From: Bradyrhizobium sp. B097
GTDB taxonomy: Bacteria > Pseudomonadota > Alphaproteobacteria > Rhizobiales > Xanthobacteraceae
DNA length: 64,000 nt
Assembly: GCF_038957035.1 (NCBI RefSeq)
Contig: NZ_CP152412.1
Coordinates: 7,994,501-8,058,500 of the forward strand
Reading direction: 5' to 3'
The translations under genes and the position numbers were made by a program. Each line of letters opens with the position of its first letter. Within the stretch, counting starts at the first letter, position 1. This document shows, one piece after another, positions 1 to 8,491 of this stretch. The notes below the pieces were generated by a model that worked only from the letters and a program-made list of their open reading frames with translations, did no database searches and was not told where the DNA came from.

Positions 1-1333
1 CGACGTCGCCGTCGAGCTTCTGCTGGTCGCGCAGCGAGGTCATCCAGGCGCCGGAGCGCTTGGAGGGCCGCGCGAAGTAGTCGCCGTAGAACAGCGCCTT
101 GTGCTGGCCGTCGCGGCCCGTGACCTCCCACACCCGCACATCCGGGTGCCAGACCGGCACGTCCTTGCGCTCGGCGAAGGTGACGCCGAACAGGCGGGTG
201 GCGCAGTCGAAGGCGGCCTCGATCATGTGGTCGAGCACCAGATAGGGCTTGATCGCGGAATCGTCGAAATTGGCTTTGGCCTGGCGCAGCTTCTCGGCGT
301 AGTAACGCCAGTCCCAGGCCGCCAGGGTGAAATTGCCGCCCTCTTCAGCGATCAGCGCCTGCAGCGCATCGCGGTCGGCGAGCGCCCGCGCCCGCGCCGG
401 CTTCCAGACCCGCTCCAAGAGGCCGCGCACCGCCTCCGGCGTCTTGGCCATGGAATCCTCGAGGCGGTAGGCGGCGTAGGTCGGGAAGCCCAGGATCTTC
501 GCGGTCTCCTCGCGGAGCGAGAGGATCTCCACGATGGTCGCATTGTTGTCGTTGGTGTTGCCGTTGTCGCCGCGGGCCGTGAAGGCCTTGTAGACCTTCT
601 CGCGCAGGTCGCGGCGCGACGAGCTCTGCAGGAACGGCTCGACCGAGGAGCGTGACAGCGTCACGATCGCCTTGCCACCCTTGCCGCGCTCTTCCGCCGC
701 AGCCTTGGCGGCCGCCACATATGTGTCGGAGAGGCCGGCGCGGTCGCCCTCGCCGAGCTCCATGGACCACTCCTGCTCGTCGCCGAGCAGATGGTGGCTG
801 AACGAGGTGCCGAGCTGGGCGAGGCGTTCGTTGATCGCGGCCATGCGGGCCTTGGCCGCGTCGTCGAGCCCGGCGCCGGAGCGGTGGAAGCGGGTGTAGG
901 TGCGCTCCAGCAGCCGCATCTGCTCGCCGGTCAGGCCGAGCGAGGCGCGCTTCTCGTGCAGCATCGCGATGCGGCCAAACAGCACAGCGTTCATCATGAT
1001 CGGATTCCAGTGCCGCGCCATCCGGGGCGACACCTCCTTGTCGATCTCGAGGATCGCAGGGCTCGAATGGGCCGAGACCAAGTCGTAGAACACCGCCGAG
1101 ACCTTCGACAGCAGCTTGCCGGAGCGCTCCAGCGCCGTGATGGTGTTGTCGAAGTCGGGCAGCGCCGGATCATGGGTAATCGCAGCCACTTCAGCCGAAT
1201 GGTCGGCGAAGGCCTGCTCGAAGGCAGGGAGGAAATGCTCCGGCTTGATCTCGGCGAAGGGCGGCGTCTCGAGCGGCGTCTGCCATGCCTTCAGGAGGGG
1301 GTTGGCGTGAGCGTCTGCGCTGGTTTCTGACAT
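1..1333 (-). CDS. M3 family metallopeptidase (Dcp/oligopeptidase type), truncated by the window edge
   Basis: Zinc peptidase of the M3 (thimet oligopeptidase / dipeptidyl carboxypeptidase) family, normally a cytoplasmic enzyme that degrades short peptides. The minus-strand frame opens at the ATG 1331-1333 with MSETSADAHANPLLKAWQ and runs 444 codons without a stop to the left edge. It shows the family's helical N-terminal half (ITHDPALPDFDNTI, ERTYTRFHRSGAGLD, NDNNATIVEILSLREE). The HEXXH zinc site lies beyond position 1, so catalytic competence cannot be judged. No gene lies close upstream on this strand, so it probably has its own promoter. Family call firm; Dcp versus oligopeptidase A is not resolved. 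Confidence 0.9.
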   Translation of the reverse strand, partial: MSETSADAHANPLLKAWQTPLETPPFAEIKPEHFLPAFEQAFADHSAEVAAITHDPALPDFDNTITALERSGKLLSKVSAVFYDLVSAHSSPAILEIDKEVSPRMARHWNPIMMNAVLFGRIAMLHEKRASLGLTGEQMRLLERTYTRFHRSGAGLDDAAKARMAAINERLAQLGTSFSHHLLGDEQEWSMELGEGDRAGLSDTYVAAAKAAAEERGKGGKAIVTLSRSSVEPFLQSSSRRDLREKVYKAFTARGDNGNTNDNNATIVEILSLREETAKILGFPTYAAYRLEDSMAKTPEAVRGLLERVWKPARARALADRDALQALIAEEGGNFTLAAWDWRYYAEKLRQAKANFDDSAIKPYLVLDHMIEAAFDCATRLFGVTFAERKDVPVWHPDVRVWEVTGRDGQHKALFYGDYFARPSKRSGAWMTSLRDQQKLDGDV

Positions 1334-1463
1334 CGAATATCCCGTTTTTCGCCTTGAAAATGCGGCCCAATCTATATCACGCGATACGGCATTTTTGGGC
1401 CTTTTGCGCTTGATAGATGGGCTCTTTTCGGAGAGATTGCGCCCCCTGAACAGGACCTATTCC

Positions 1464-1724
1464 ATGACCATGCAGCCCACCACCGCAGGCACCAGCCGGA
1501 TCCTCTGGCCGAGCGTCATCACCGTGATTTCGGCGGCGATCCTGATCGGCGCGGAAGTGTTCGGCGCGGCCTTCGCCGGCGGCTGGGCGCTCGCGATCGT
1601 GCTCGGGCTCGGTGATTTCGGCGCACACATCCTGCAGGCCGTGCTGTTCGGCATCGGCGTCCTGATCATGATCGCCTTCATCCGCGCGGCGCAGCGCGTC
1701 GAGCCGTTCACGCGTCGCGCGTGA
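1464..1724 (+). CDS. small hydrophobic membrane protein, function unknown
   Basis: An 86-residue protein that I do not recognise. Two predicted membrane helices are visible, about residues 14-36 (VITVISAAILIGAEVFGAAF) and 52-72 (ILQAVLFGIGVLIMIAFI), with a short C-terminal tail ending RVEPFTRRA. The start at 1464 is chosen because AGGA at 1452-1455 stands 8 bases before it; a longer frame from 1395 has no such site and adds a non-hydrophobic leader. It is divergent from the M3 peptidase and 660 bases upstream of the decarboxylase. An inner-membrane location is likely; no function is inferred. Confidence 0.6.
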   Translation: MTMQPTTAGTSRILWPSVITVISAAILIGAEVFGAAFAGGWALAIVLGLGDFGAHILQAVLFGIGVLIMIAFIRAAQRVEPFTRRA

Positions 1725-1839
1725 GCTGAAGCGATTCAAGAAAGCGCTGCGGCACAGGGCTTAAACGCACACGCTTCGTTAGTCATTCTTAACAGCCGTT
1801 CATCTTCAACACCTGCTGCGCGCGCCATCGCAAGCGCGT

Positions 1840-2160
1840 GTTAGGGAAATTTGTCGCTATCGCAAAAAAAATCTTGCGAAGCGAATTCAAAAGACTTATT
1901 TCCTGCCTTGCCCAATTTCGCACGTGCCTGTGGTCGTGTGTCAGTCGGTAGGTATCCGGACAAGAGGCCGGACAGCCGCCAAGGGGTGGAAGAACCGAGG
2001 GTCGCTTACGTCCGTCAGGACACGAGGCGGCCAGCCTCCCTCTCCAGGGATGCCGTTGAAGGTCTCACCACTCTTTGCAACCGTGACTGGCAGCCGGAGG
2101 CGAACCGGCGCACCCCGCTCTCAACGGGGGACGCGACTTAAAGCAACGACGGATCGGGCT
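1840..2160 (+). ncRNA. probable speF-type 5' leader RNA of the ornithine decarboxylase gene
   Basis: The 661 bases between 1724 and the decarboxylase start hold no convincing gene but several compact hairpins on the coding strand: CCGG-ACAAGAGG-CCGG near 1956-1971, GTCC-GTCA-GGAC near 2010-2021 and CCCCG-CTCTCAA-CGGGG near 2115-2131, followed by a T-run after CGGGC near 2156-2165. A long conserved RNA (the speF motif) is known upstream of this decarboxylase family in alphaproteobacteria. Position, size and stem-rich character fit, but I recognise it by context rather than by alignment. A covariance-model search would settle it. Confidence 0.55.
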
Positions 2161-2385
2161 TTTTTGGTCTCTACCGGCAGTCCAACGCCGGCGCGGGCTA
2201 CTGAAAAGGCTTGTCCTTCATTGCCAGGTGTGCGGGCGGGAAACTCTCCCAACCAATCCACGGCAGCACAGTCTGGTTTGAGTCTTTTGGCTTCCGTTGC
2301 GCCTCCATCGCGCAATGCGGCCAGAGCACTCTTATCCGACGTCACGTTGATGCGGATCCCGTCGCTGGGGCCGTTGGAGAGTGCC

Positions 2386-3528
2386 ATGACCGAACGTATC
2401 CAGGAATTCCTGCGTCACCGCCGCAGCGAAGGTCTCGACACCGAGCCGTGCCTCGTCGTCGACCTCGAGGTCGTGCGCGACAATTACCAGACCTTCGCGA
2501 AGGTGCTGCCGGACAGCCGCGTGTTCTACGCGGTGAAGGCCAACCCGGCGCCCGAGGTGCTGGCGCTGCTCGCCTCGCTCGGCTCCTGCTTCGACACCGC
2601 GACCGTTGCGGAAATCGAGATGGCGCTGGCCGCCGGTGCGACGCCGGACCGCATCTCCTATGGCAACACGATCAAGAAGGAGCGCGACATCGCGCGTGCC
2701 TTCGCGCTCGGCATTCGCCTGTTCGCCGTCGACTGCGCCGCCGAGGTCGAGAAGATCTCCCGCGCCGCTCCCGGCGCGAAGGTGTTTTGCCGCATCCTCT
2801 ATGACTGCGCCGGCGCCGAGTGGCCGCTGTCGCGCAAGTTCGGCTGCGACCCGGAGATGGCGGTCGACGTGCTCGACCTCGCCAAGCGCCTCGGGCTGGA
2901 GCCGTGCGGCATCTCGTTCCATGTCGGCTCGCAGCAGCGCAAGGTGAAGGCGTGGGACCGCGCGCTCGCGATGGCCTCGACCGTGTTCCGTGACTGCGCC
3001 GAGCGCGGCATCAACCTCACCATGGTCAACATGGGCGGTGGCTTCCCGACCAAGTACCTCAAGGACGTTCCGCCGGTCCTGCAGTATGGCCGGTCGATCT
3101 TCCGCGCGCTGCGCAAGCATTTCGGCAACCAGATCCCGGAGACGATCATCGAGCCGGGCCGCGGCATGGTCGGCAATGCAGGCATCATCGAGACCGAAGT
3201 CGTTCTGATCTCGAAGAAGAGCGACGAGGACGAGGTGCGCTGGGTCTATCTCGACATCGGCAAGTTCGGCGGTCTCGCCGAGACGATGGACGAGTCGATC
3301 CGCTACGCCATCCGCACCCCGCATGACGGCGCGGACATGACGCCGTGCGTGCTCGCGGGCCCGACCTGCGATAGTGCCGACGTGCTGTACGAGAAGCTGC
3401 CGTATCCGCTCCCGGTGACGCTCGAGATCGGCGACAAGCTGCTGATCGAAGGCACCGGCGCCTATACGTCGACCTACTCGTCGGTGGCGTTCAACGGCAT
3501 TCCGCCGCTGAAGACCTACCACATCTAA
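2386..3528 (+). CDS. ornithine/lysine decarboxylase, fold-III PLP enzyme
   Basis: Decarboxylates ornithine (possibly also lysine) to putrescine, the first step of polyamine synthesis, in the cytoplasm. The 380-residue length is usual for bacterial members of the eukaryotic-type (alanine-racemase fold) group. Visible are the PLP lysine K51 in FYAVKANP, a GISFHVGSQ strand, the GGGFPTKY loop, the phosphate-binding EPGRGMVGNAG segment, and C328 and D332 in GPTCDSADVL, the residues the family uses from the partner subunit. The ATG at 2386 follows GGAGAG at 2376-2381; upstream in-frame starts belong to the leader. The homospermidine synthase 1.4 kb downstream uses its product. Confidence 0.93.
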   Translation: MTERIQEFLRHRRSEGLDTEPCLVVDLEVVRDNYQTFAKVLPDSRVFYAVKANPAPEVLALLASLGSCFDTATVAEIEMALAAGATPDRISYGNTIKKERDIARAFALGIRLFAVDCAAEVEKISRAAPGAKVFCRILYDCAGAEWPLSRKFGCDPEMAVDVLDLAKRLGLEPCGISFHVGSQQRKVKAWDRALAMASTVFRDCAERGINLTMVNMGGGFPTKYLKDVPPVLQYGRSIFRALRKHFGNQIPETIIEPGRGMVGNAGIIETEVVLISKKSDEDEVRWVYLDIGKFGGLAETMDESIRYAIRTPHDGADMTPCVLAGPTCDSADVLYEKLPYPLPVTLEIGDKLLIEGTGAYTSTYSSVAFNGIPPLKTYHI

Positions 3529-3558
3529 GCCGCCTCCTTTTCGAGGCCTGATAAACCG

Positions 3559-3596
3559 GGAGCCGGCCCCGCCGGCTCCTTCCCGATCATTTTTGA
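3559..3596 (+). terminator. hairpin terminator after the decarboxylase gene
   Basis: A perfect 9-bp stem (GGAGCCGGC / GCCGGCTCC, loop CCC) at 3559-3579 is followed, after about ten bases, by two T-runs. It lies 30 bases past the decarboxylase stop. The distance from stem to T-run is longer than ideal, so termination may be partial. Confidence 0.5.
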
Positions 3597-3657
3597 TTTT
3601 TCTGAACGACGCTTGCGCGGCGTGCGACATGCCGTTGCAAGCGGGGACTGACGTGCC

Positions 3658-4263
3658 ATGACTGCGAAACGGAACACCCCCGTTGCCCTCATCCGAAAAG
3701 CCGCCCCGTTCGCGATCCGCGCGGAGCGTGCCTCGGACGTCGTCGCGCGCGAAGCGCTGCTGGATGCCTGCTTTGGCGAGAACCGCCATGCCCGCACTTG
3801 CCAGCGCCTGCGCGACGGACGTGCGCCCGCCCAAGGCCTGAGCCTTGCGGCCGTGCGCCAGGACGGCCGGCTGGTTGGAACCGTGCGGCTGTGGCACGTC
3901 AGCGCGGGGGGCCGCAGCGCGCTGATGCTGGGGCCGCTGGCTGTCGACGACGACTGCCGCGGCCTCGGCGTCGGCGCCGCGCTGATGCAGCGCGCGCTGG
4001 CCGTGGCGAAGGCCCGTGGCCACGGCGCGGTGATCCTGCTTGGCGATGCGCCCTATTACGCCCGCTATGGCTTCACCGCCGCGAGGACCGGCGAATTGTC
4101 GCTGCCGGGCGCATTCGAGCGCGAGCGGCTGCTCGGCCTCGAGCTTGTCGAGGGCGCGCTGGACGGCGCCTGGGGCATGATCACGCCGACCGGCGCACCG
4201 CTGCCCAAGAGCAAGGCAACCCGCAACCGGAAGGCACCGCTCGCCGTGCCGCACGCGGCGTAA
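3658..4263 (+). CDS. GNAT family N-acetyltransferase
   Basis: A 201-residue GCN5-related acetyltransferase that moves acetyl from acetyl-CoA to an amine, substrate unknown. The acetyl-CoA binding region is clear: LMLGPLAVDDDCRGLGVGAA (motif A, R/Q-x-x-G-x-G/A) about residues 89-109, then the YYARYGF segment near 140 typical of the YhbS-like branch. The C-terminal tail is basic (KSKATRNRKAP). It sits between the decarboxylase and a small membrane protein whose start is 10 bases after its stop. Polyamine acetylation is an attractive guess from context only. Confidence 0.85.
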   Translation: MTAKRNTPVALIRKAAPFAIRAERASDVVAREALLDACFGENRHARTCQRLRDGRAPAQGLSLAAVRQDGRLVGTVRLWHVSAGGRSALMLGPLAVDDDCRGLGVGAALMQRALAVAKARGHGAVILLGDAPYYARYGFTAARTGELSLPGAFERERLLGLELVEGALDGAWGMITPTGAPLPKSKATRNRKAPLAVPHAA

Positions 4264-4273
4264 GGCGGGCGCC

Positions 4274-4441
4274 ATGGCAGAGAACCTTCCCGCAATCGAT
4301 GGCGCGCGCCCGCGTTGGCGCGGCCTCGTCCCCACGGTCATGCTGGTCCTGATCTCGGTCATGATCGTCCGGGACATCCTGATCCGGCGCTGGACCGGCA
4401 CGCCGCCGTCGCCGCCGGACACCACGCAGCAGTCCCACTAA
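4274..4441 (+). CDS. small single-pass membrane protein, function unknown
   Basis: A 55-residue frame (MAENLPAIDGARPRWRG...) with one hydrophobic helix, about residues 18-34 (LVPTVMLVLISVMIVRD), preceded by basic residues and followed by a Pro-rich tail ending TTQQSH. It begins 10 bases after the acetyltransferase stop, which suggests co-translation. A GC-rich hairpin (CCGGGCC-GCAA-GGCCCGG, 4445-4462) follows the stop but has no T-run. No family is recognised; the hydrophobic pattern and operon position are the only support. Confidence 0.5.
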   Translation: MAENLPAIDGARPRWRGLVPTVMLVLISVMIVRDILIRRWTGTPPSPPDTTQQSH

Positions 4442-4546
4442 CGCCGGGCCGCAAGGCCCGGAATCCCAGGTCAGAATCTGGGGGTTGCGCGGGCGCCGAA
4501 AATGCCCGTAAACCCCGAGCAAAGCCATTTTCAGCCGAGATCCGAC

Positions 4547-4936
4547 ATGTCCCGCCGCCTGATTTCCACCGGCTCGCCGTTCGAGAAGACCGCTGGCTAC
4601 AGCCGTGCCGTGATCGACGGCGACCTCGCCTTCGTTGCCGGAACCACCGGCTACGACTACACCACCATGACCATGCCTGATGATGTCACGAGCCAGTCAC
4701 GGAACTGCTTCAAGACCATCGAGGCTGCCCTGAAAGAGGGCGGCTTCGCGATGGCCGACATCGTCCGCGCGACCTACTACCTCACTGACATCAGTGACGT
4801 GGATGCCCATTTCGCGGTCTGCGGCGAGGTTCTCGGCGACATCCGCCCGGCCGCAACGATGCTGATCGTCGCGGGGCTCTACAAGCCCGAGATGAAGGTC
4901 GAGATCGAAGTTACCGCAAAGCGACGCAACCCCTGA
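4547..4936 (+). CDS. RidA (YjgF/UK114) family protein lacking the usual catalytic arginine
   Basis: RidA proteins hydrolyse reactive enamine/imine intermediates released by PLP enzymes. This 129-residue protein has the family fold signature (FVAGTTGYDY, ADIVRATYYLTDISD, VEIEVTAKRR). In canonical RidA the active-site arginine lies in a PARSxVEVxxLP segment; here the aligned stretch reads RPAATMLIVAGLYKP, with alanine in its place. By family knowledge this puts it with the Rid subgroups not shown to be imine deaminases. The start at 4547 follows GAGA at 4537-4540. It lies 37 bases before homospermidine synthase. Confidence 0.85.
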   Translation: MSRRLISTGSPFEKTAGYSRAVIDGDLAFVAGTTGYDYTTMTMPDDVTSQSRNCFKTIEAALKEGGFAMADIVRATYYLTDISDVDAHFAVCGEVLGDIRPAATMLIVAGLYKPEMKVEIEVTAKRRNP

Positions 4937-4976
4937 TCCACTCTACCCGCCGCTCGGCGCTCTCCTGGAGAAAATG

Positions 4977-6419
4977 ATGAGCCCCTCCTCGCAGATCTAC
5001 GCGAAAATCACCGGCCCCATTGTCATGATCGGCTTCGGCTCGATCGGCAAAGGCACGTTGCCGATGATCGAGCGGCATCTCGATTACGACAAGTCGCGCG
5101 TCACCGTGATCGATCCCAAGGACGAGGGCCGCAAGGCGCATTGCGAGAAGCAGAATGTAAAGTTCATCCAGCAGGCCGTGACCAAGGACAATTATCGCGA
5201 CCTGCTGACCCCGCTGCTCACTGAAGGCGGCGGCCAGGGCTTTTGCGTCAATCTGTCGGTCGATACCGGCTCGACCGACATCATGGAGCTCTGCAACGAG
5301 CTTGGCGCGCTTTATATCGACACCGTCAACGAGCCTTGGCTCGGCTTCTACTTCGATTCGTCGAAGGGCCCGGAAGCGCGCTCCAACTACGCCCTGCGCG
5401 AAGTGACGCTGGCCGCCAAGAAGGCGCGTCCGGCGGGCTCGACCACGGCCGTCTCCTGCTGTGGCGCCAATCCCGGCATGGTCTCGTTTTTCGTCAAGCA
5501 GGCGCTGCTCAACGTCGCCGCCGATCTAAAGCTCAATGCCCCCAAGCCGAAGACCAAGGCCGAATGGGCGGACTTGATGCGGCAGGCCGGCATCAAGGGC
5601 ATCCACATCGCCGAACGCGACACCCAGCGCTCCAAGTCGCCGAAGGAGCCTGACGTCTTCGTCAACACCTGGTCGGTGGAAGGTTTCCTGTCGGAAGGCG
5701 TGCAGCCGTCCGAACTCGGTTGGGGCACTCATGAAAAATGGATGCCCGAGAATGCGCACACCCATGAAGCCGGCTGCGGCGCAGCGATCTATCTGATGCA
5801 GCCCGGCGCCAACACACGCGTGCGGACCTGGTGCCCGACCCGCGGCGCGCAGTACGGCTTCCTCGTCACCCACAACGAGTCGATCTCGATCGCCGATTAC
5901 TTCACGGTGCATGACGCATCGGGCAAGGCGATCTATCGGCCGACGTGCCACTATGCCTATCATCCGGCTGACGATGCCGTGTTGTCGCTGCATGAAATGT
6001 TCGGCCGCGCAGCGAAGATGCAGGAGAAGCACCACATCCTCGATGAGAACGAAATCGTCGACGGCATCGACGAACTCGGCGTGCTGCTGTTCGGCCACGA
6101 CAACAACGCCTACTGGTACGGCTCGCAGCTCTCCATCGAGGAGACCCGCAAACTCGCGCCCTATCAGAACGCGACCGGCCTGCAGGTGACCTCCGCCGTG
6201 CTCGGCGGCATGGTGTGGGCGCTGGAGAATCCGAACGAAGGCATCGTCGAAGCCGACGAGATGGATTTCGACCGTCTGCTGGAAATCCAGCTGCCGTATC
6301 TCGGCCCGGTGAAAGGTTTCTACACCGACTGGACCCCGCTGACGGATCGTCCGGGACTGTTCCCGGAAGATATCGACACCAGCGATCCCTGGCAGTTCAA
6401 GAACGTCCTGGTGCGCTGA
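4977..6419 (+). CDS. hss: homospermidine synthase
   Basis: NAD-dependent synthesis of sym-homospermidine from two putrescines, the characteristic polyamine of many rhizobia; cytoplasmic. The 480 residues match the usual length (about 475-480). A nucleotide-binding glycine motif (MIGFGSIGKG) lies near residues 17-26, followed by NLSVDTGSTDIMELC, a TVNEPW segment and the CCGANPGMVSFFVKQAL region typical of the family. The ATG at 4977 has GGAG 6 bases upstream; the adjacent ATG at 4974 is possible but crowds that site. Its partners upstream (decarboxylase, GNAT, RidA-like protein) form a putrescine-to-homospermidine module. Confidence 0.95.
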   Translation: MSPSSQIYAKITGPIVMIGFGSIGKGTLPMIERHLDYDKSRVTVIDPKDEGRKAHCEKQNVKFIQQAVTKDNYRDLLTPLLTEGGGQGFCVNLSVDTGSTDIMELCNELGALYIDTVNEPWLGFYFDSSKGPEARSNYALREVTLAAKKARPAGSTTAVSCCGANPGMVSFFVKQALLNVAADLKLNAPKPKTKAEWADLMRQAGIKGIHIAERDTQRSKSPKEPDVFVNTWSVEGFLSEGVQPSELGWGTHEKWMPENAHTHEAGCGAAIYLMQPGANTRVRTWCPTRGAQYGFLVTHNESISIADYFTVHDASGKAIYRPTCHYAYHPADDAVLSLHEMFGRAAKMQEKHHILDENEIVDGIDELGVLLFGHDNNAYWYGSQLSIEETRKLAPYQNATGLQVTSAVLGGMVWALENPNEGIVEADEMDFDRLLEIQLPYLGPVKGFYTDWTPLTDRPGLFPEDIDTSDPWQFKNVLVR

Positions 6420-6442
6420 CCGCACAGCGTACCTTGAGAACG

Positions 6443-6471
6443 AAAATGCCCGGCTTTGCGCCGGGCATTTT
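6443..6471. terminator. bidirectional terminator between hss and acetoacetate decarboxylase
   Basis: A symmetrical hairpin with stem AAAATGCCCGGC / GCCGGGCATTTT lies between two convergent genes. A-run and T-run flank the stem on both sides, so it can stop transcription in both directions. Confidence 0.8.
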
Positions 6472-6486
6472 GCTGTCTGGCGCCGC

Positions 6487-7227
6487 TCACTTCGCCATGT
6501 AGTCGAACGCGACCGAGCCGAGCCCCAGCGTCAGGTCCGCCTTGTAATGCAGCGCCGAGACCACTTCGCGCACCGGCAGGCGGGCGACGTCGCACAGCGC
6601 GTGCGGAAACAGGCCGAGCGCGGAGGGCCCTGTCCAGGCCTCCTTCAAGGTAATGTCGTCGAGATGGAAGCGCACCAGCTCGCAGATCCGCGGCGTGCCG
6701 TCGACATGCGGAATGATCTTCAGGATGAAGTTCGGCGCCTTCATCGCGTTCAAGACCGTGTCGTGATCGACCTTGTGGTACTTGTAACCCATCGTGGCGG
6801 AGGCGCAGAGCACCGAGCCGTAATGCAGCGAGCCGACCAGCACGTCGCTCTCGACCGCAATCTTCGGCCGCGCCAGCTTTTTCGGAAATCCCCAGAGCTC
6901 GCGGCCGCCGGCGATCGGGGCCTCGTCGTCGAGATACATCGCGTGGGTATAGGCCCCGAGCTCGCCCTTGAAGCGGACCGGGATCACCTGCCCGGTCTCC
7001 GTGTAGTCGCCGAAGCCGGTCGAGTCCGGCATGCGGATGAATTCGTACTTCACGACAGGCTCGGCGACCTCGAGCGGCTCCGGCACCACGGCCGCCAGCG
7101 CCTCGGGGTCGGTCTTGTAGGTGATGATGAAATATTCGCGGTCGAAGAACCGGTACGGTCCCGGCGGAAACGACGGGTTGGTGAGCGGCATCGAATAGGC
7201 GGTGCGCCGGACGTCCTCGATCTTCAT
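6487..7227 (-). CDS. adc: acetoacetate decarboxylase
   Basis: Converts acetoacetate to acetone and CO2 through a Schiff-base lysine; cytoplasmic. The 246-residue protein has the diagnostic ELWGFPKK motif, whose first lysine (K116) corresponds to the catalytic residue, with the family's [12 protein letters not shown]-terminus and the [12 protein letters not shown] strand. The start at 7227 (MKIEDVRR) is preferred because GGGG lies 7 bases ahead; the in-frame ATG at 7239 has no ribosome site. It stands alone, convergent with hss, so its physiological role (acetone formation or clearing acetoacetate) is not shown by context. Confidence 0.93.
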   Translation of the reverse strand: MKIEDVRRTAYSMPLTNPSFPPGPYRFFDREYFIITYKTDPEALAAVVPEPLEVAEPVVKYEFIRMPDSTGFGDYTETGQVIPVRFKGELGAYTHAMYLDDEAPIAGGRELWGFPKKLARPKIAVESDVLVGSLHYGSVLCASATMGYKYHKVDHDTVLNAMKAPNFILKIIPHVDGTPRICELVRFHLDDITLKEAWTGPSALGLFPHALCDVARLPVREVVSALHYKADLTLGLGSVAFDYMAK

Positions 7228-7347
7228 GAAGTGCCCCATCTGTCGTTAGTGTGCCGGTAGATTATGGCGGGCGCGGAGGGCGGAGGCGAGACCGTATAAT
7301 CGGCAGCATCAGTCAAATGCGCGTCACAATGCGCCGGCCGAACGCGG

Positions 7348-7650
7348 CTATTTCTTCTCGATCGGCGGGGCGATCTTCTCGGCGGGCGCCGGCGGCAGCG
7401 CCGGCCTGGCGCCGGCCTTCTGCGCGTCAGCGTCGGGACGCGCCGGCTCCGGCGCCGGCGTGGTCGGCCGCTCGCCGCCGGGTTTTGACTCGGCGGGCGG
7501 CGTTGTCTGCAGCGGCTGGGTCGCCTGCGCCATCTCCTGCGGGGCAGCGTTGATCGCGTGCAGCGACAGCGCCGCGATCGCAACGCCCGCCACCACCAGC
7601 GTGGAGGCGATCAGCACGTCGTTCCGCAGCCTGGTCCGATCCGCAACCAT
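7348..7650 (-). CDS. Pro/Ala-rich protein with an N-terminal membrane anchor
   Basis: A 100-residue unrecognised protein. An N-terminal segment (VADRTRLRNDV) precedes one hydrophobic helix, about residues 13-30 (LIASTLVVAGVAIAALSL), then a low-complexity tail rich in Pro, Ala and Glu ending APPIEKK. It is probably anchored in the inner membrane with the tail in the periplasm. A GTG at 7659 is an alternative start; neither has a strong ribosome site. It ends 120 bases before the acetoacetate decarboxylase start. Confidence 0.6.
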   Translation of the reverse strand: MVADRTRLRNDVLIASTLVVAGVAIAALSLHAINAAPQEMAQATQPLQTTPPAESKPGGERPTTPAPEPARPDADAQKAGARPALPPAPAEKIAPPIEKK

Positions 7651-7730
7651 CTCGTTCACCCGCGATTGTCAGCGAGATCAACGATCCGGCCACGGCATGG
7701 TTCCTGAGCAGAGCTTGCGGGAACCCGGCC

Positions 7731-8450
7731 TCAATCCGTGGTGCTGATTTCCCAGGTCACGTGCCGCACGCCGGGCTGATGCTGCAGGTCGACCACCACG
7801 GCATTCAGCTCGTTGGGGTCGACCGCGGTCGAGACCAGCTCCGCCACGATCTCCAGGAAATCGTCGCCGGCCTCGACCACGTTGACATCGGCGACCGGAT
7901 AGTTCGCGGCCTCGAGCTTCTCGACCAGGCGGTCGCGCATGTCGGGCAGCGCCTCGGGAGTCACCACGAGCTTGAAGTAGTAGGTCGCCTCCGAGGCCTT
8001 TTCGTTCAGCGGGATGCGGTTGATGGCGTTGACCAGCGGACGCAGCAGCGTGTTGCCGGCGATCACGAACACGGTCAGCGCCGCCGCCTGCGCCACCAGG
8101 TCGGCGCCGGCGCAGGAGCCGACCGCGGCCGAGGCCCACAGCGTCGCCGCGGTGTTGAGGCCGCGCACGTCCATGCCCTGCTTCATGATGACGCCGGCGC
8201 CGAGGAAGCCGATCCCCGACACCACATAGGCGATCACCCGCACCGCGCCGTCGGCGCCGGCCAGATGCATCGCGAGGTCGACGAAGGCGGCCGCGCCGAC
8301 CGCGACCAGCACATTGGTGCGCAACCCAGCGGTGCGCTGCCGGTACTGCCGCTCGGCTCCGATCAGGGTGCCGAGCACAAAAGCTGTCGTCAGGCTGACC
8401 AGCGTGTCGATGAAGTCGGCGAGCTGGAATGTGGTGAGAAATCGCATCAC
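7731..8450 (-). CDS. MgtC/SapB family membrane protein
   Basis: MgtC-type inner-membrane protein; family members modulate ATP synthase or magnesium homeostasis, but most chromosomal copies are uncharacterised. The 239 residues begin with the hallmark GxxIGAERQYRQRTAGLRTN loop and several helices (VLVAVGAAAFVDLAM, VIAYVVSGIGFLGAGVIM with the LNTAATLWASAAVG segment). A soluble C-terminal ACT-like domain of about 85 residues (ATYYFKLVVTPEAL ... HVTWEIST) follows. The GTG at 8450 has AGGAAG 10 bases upstream; the next codon is ATG and could also serve. No gene is tightly coupled to it. Confidence 0.88.
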   Translation of the reverse strand: MMRFLTTFQLADFIDTLVSLTTAFVLGTLIGAERQYRQRTAGLRTNVLVAVGAAAFVDLAMHLAGADGAVRVIAYVVSGIGFLGAGVIMKQGMDVRGLNTAATLWASAAVGSCAGADLVAQAAALTVFVIAGNTLLRPLVNAINRIPLNEKASEATYYFKLVVTPEALPDMRDRLVEKLEAANYPVADVNVVEAGDDFLEIVAELVSTAVDPNELNAVVVDLQHQPGVRHVTWEISTTD

Positions 8451-8491
8451 GCTGCCGATTCTTCCTCGCTCGAAACCGATGCAGCGATCTC

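Noticed and set aside
1840..2160. RNase P RNA or tmRNA in the leader region
   Set aside because: None of the universally conserved segments of either RNA was found; the position before a decarboxylase suits a cis-regulatory leader.
2332..4425. A 697-codon frame on the minus strand opposite the ornithine decarboxylase and GNAT genes
   Set aside because: Its composition (Arg, His and Ala runs) is that of an antisense shadow in GC-rich DNA, and the sense strand encodes clear conserved enzymes.
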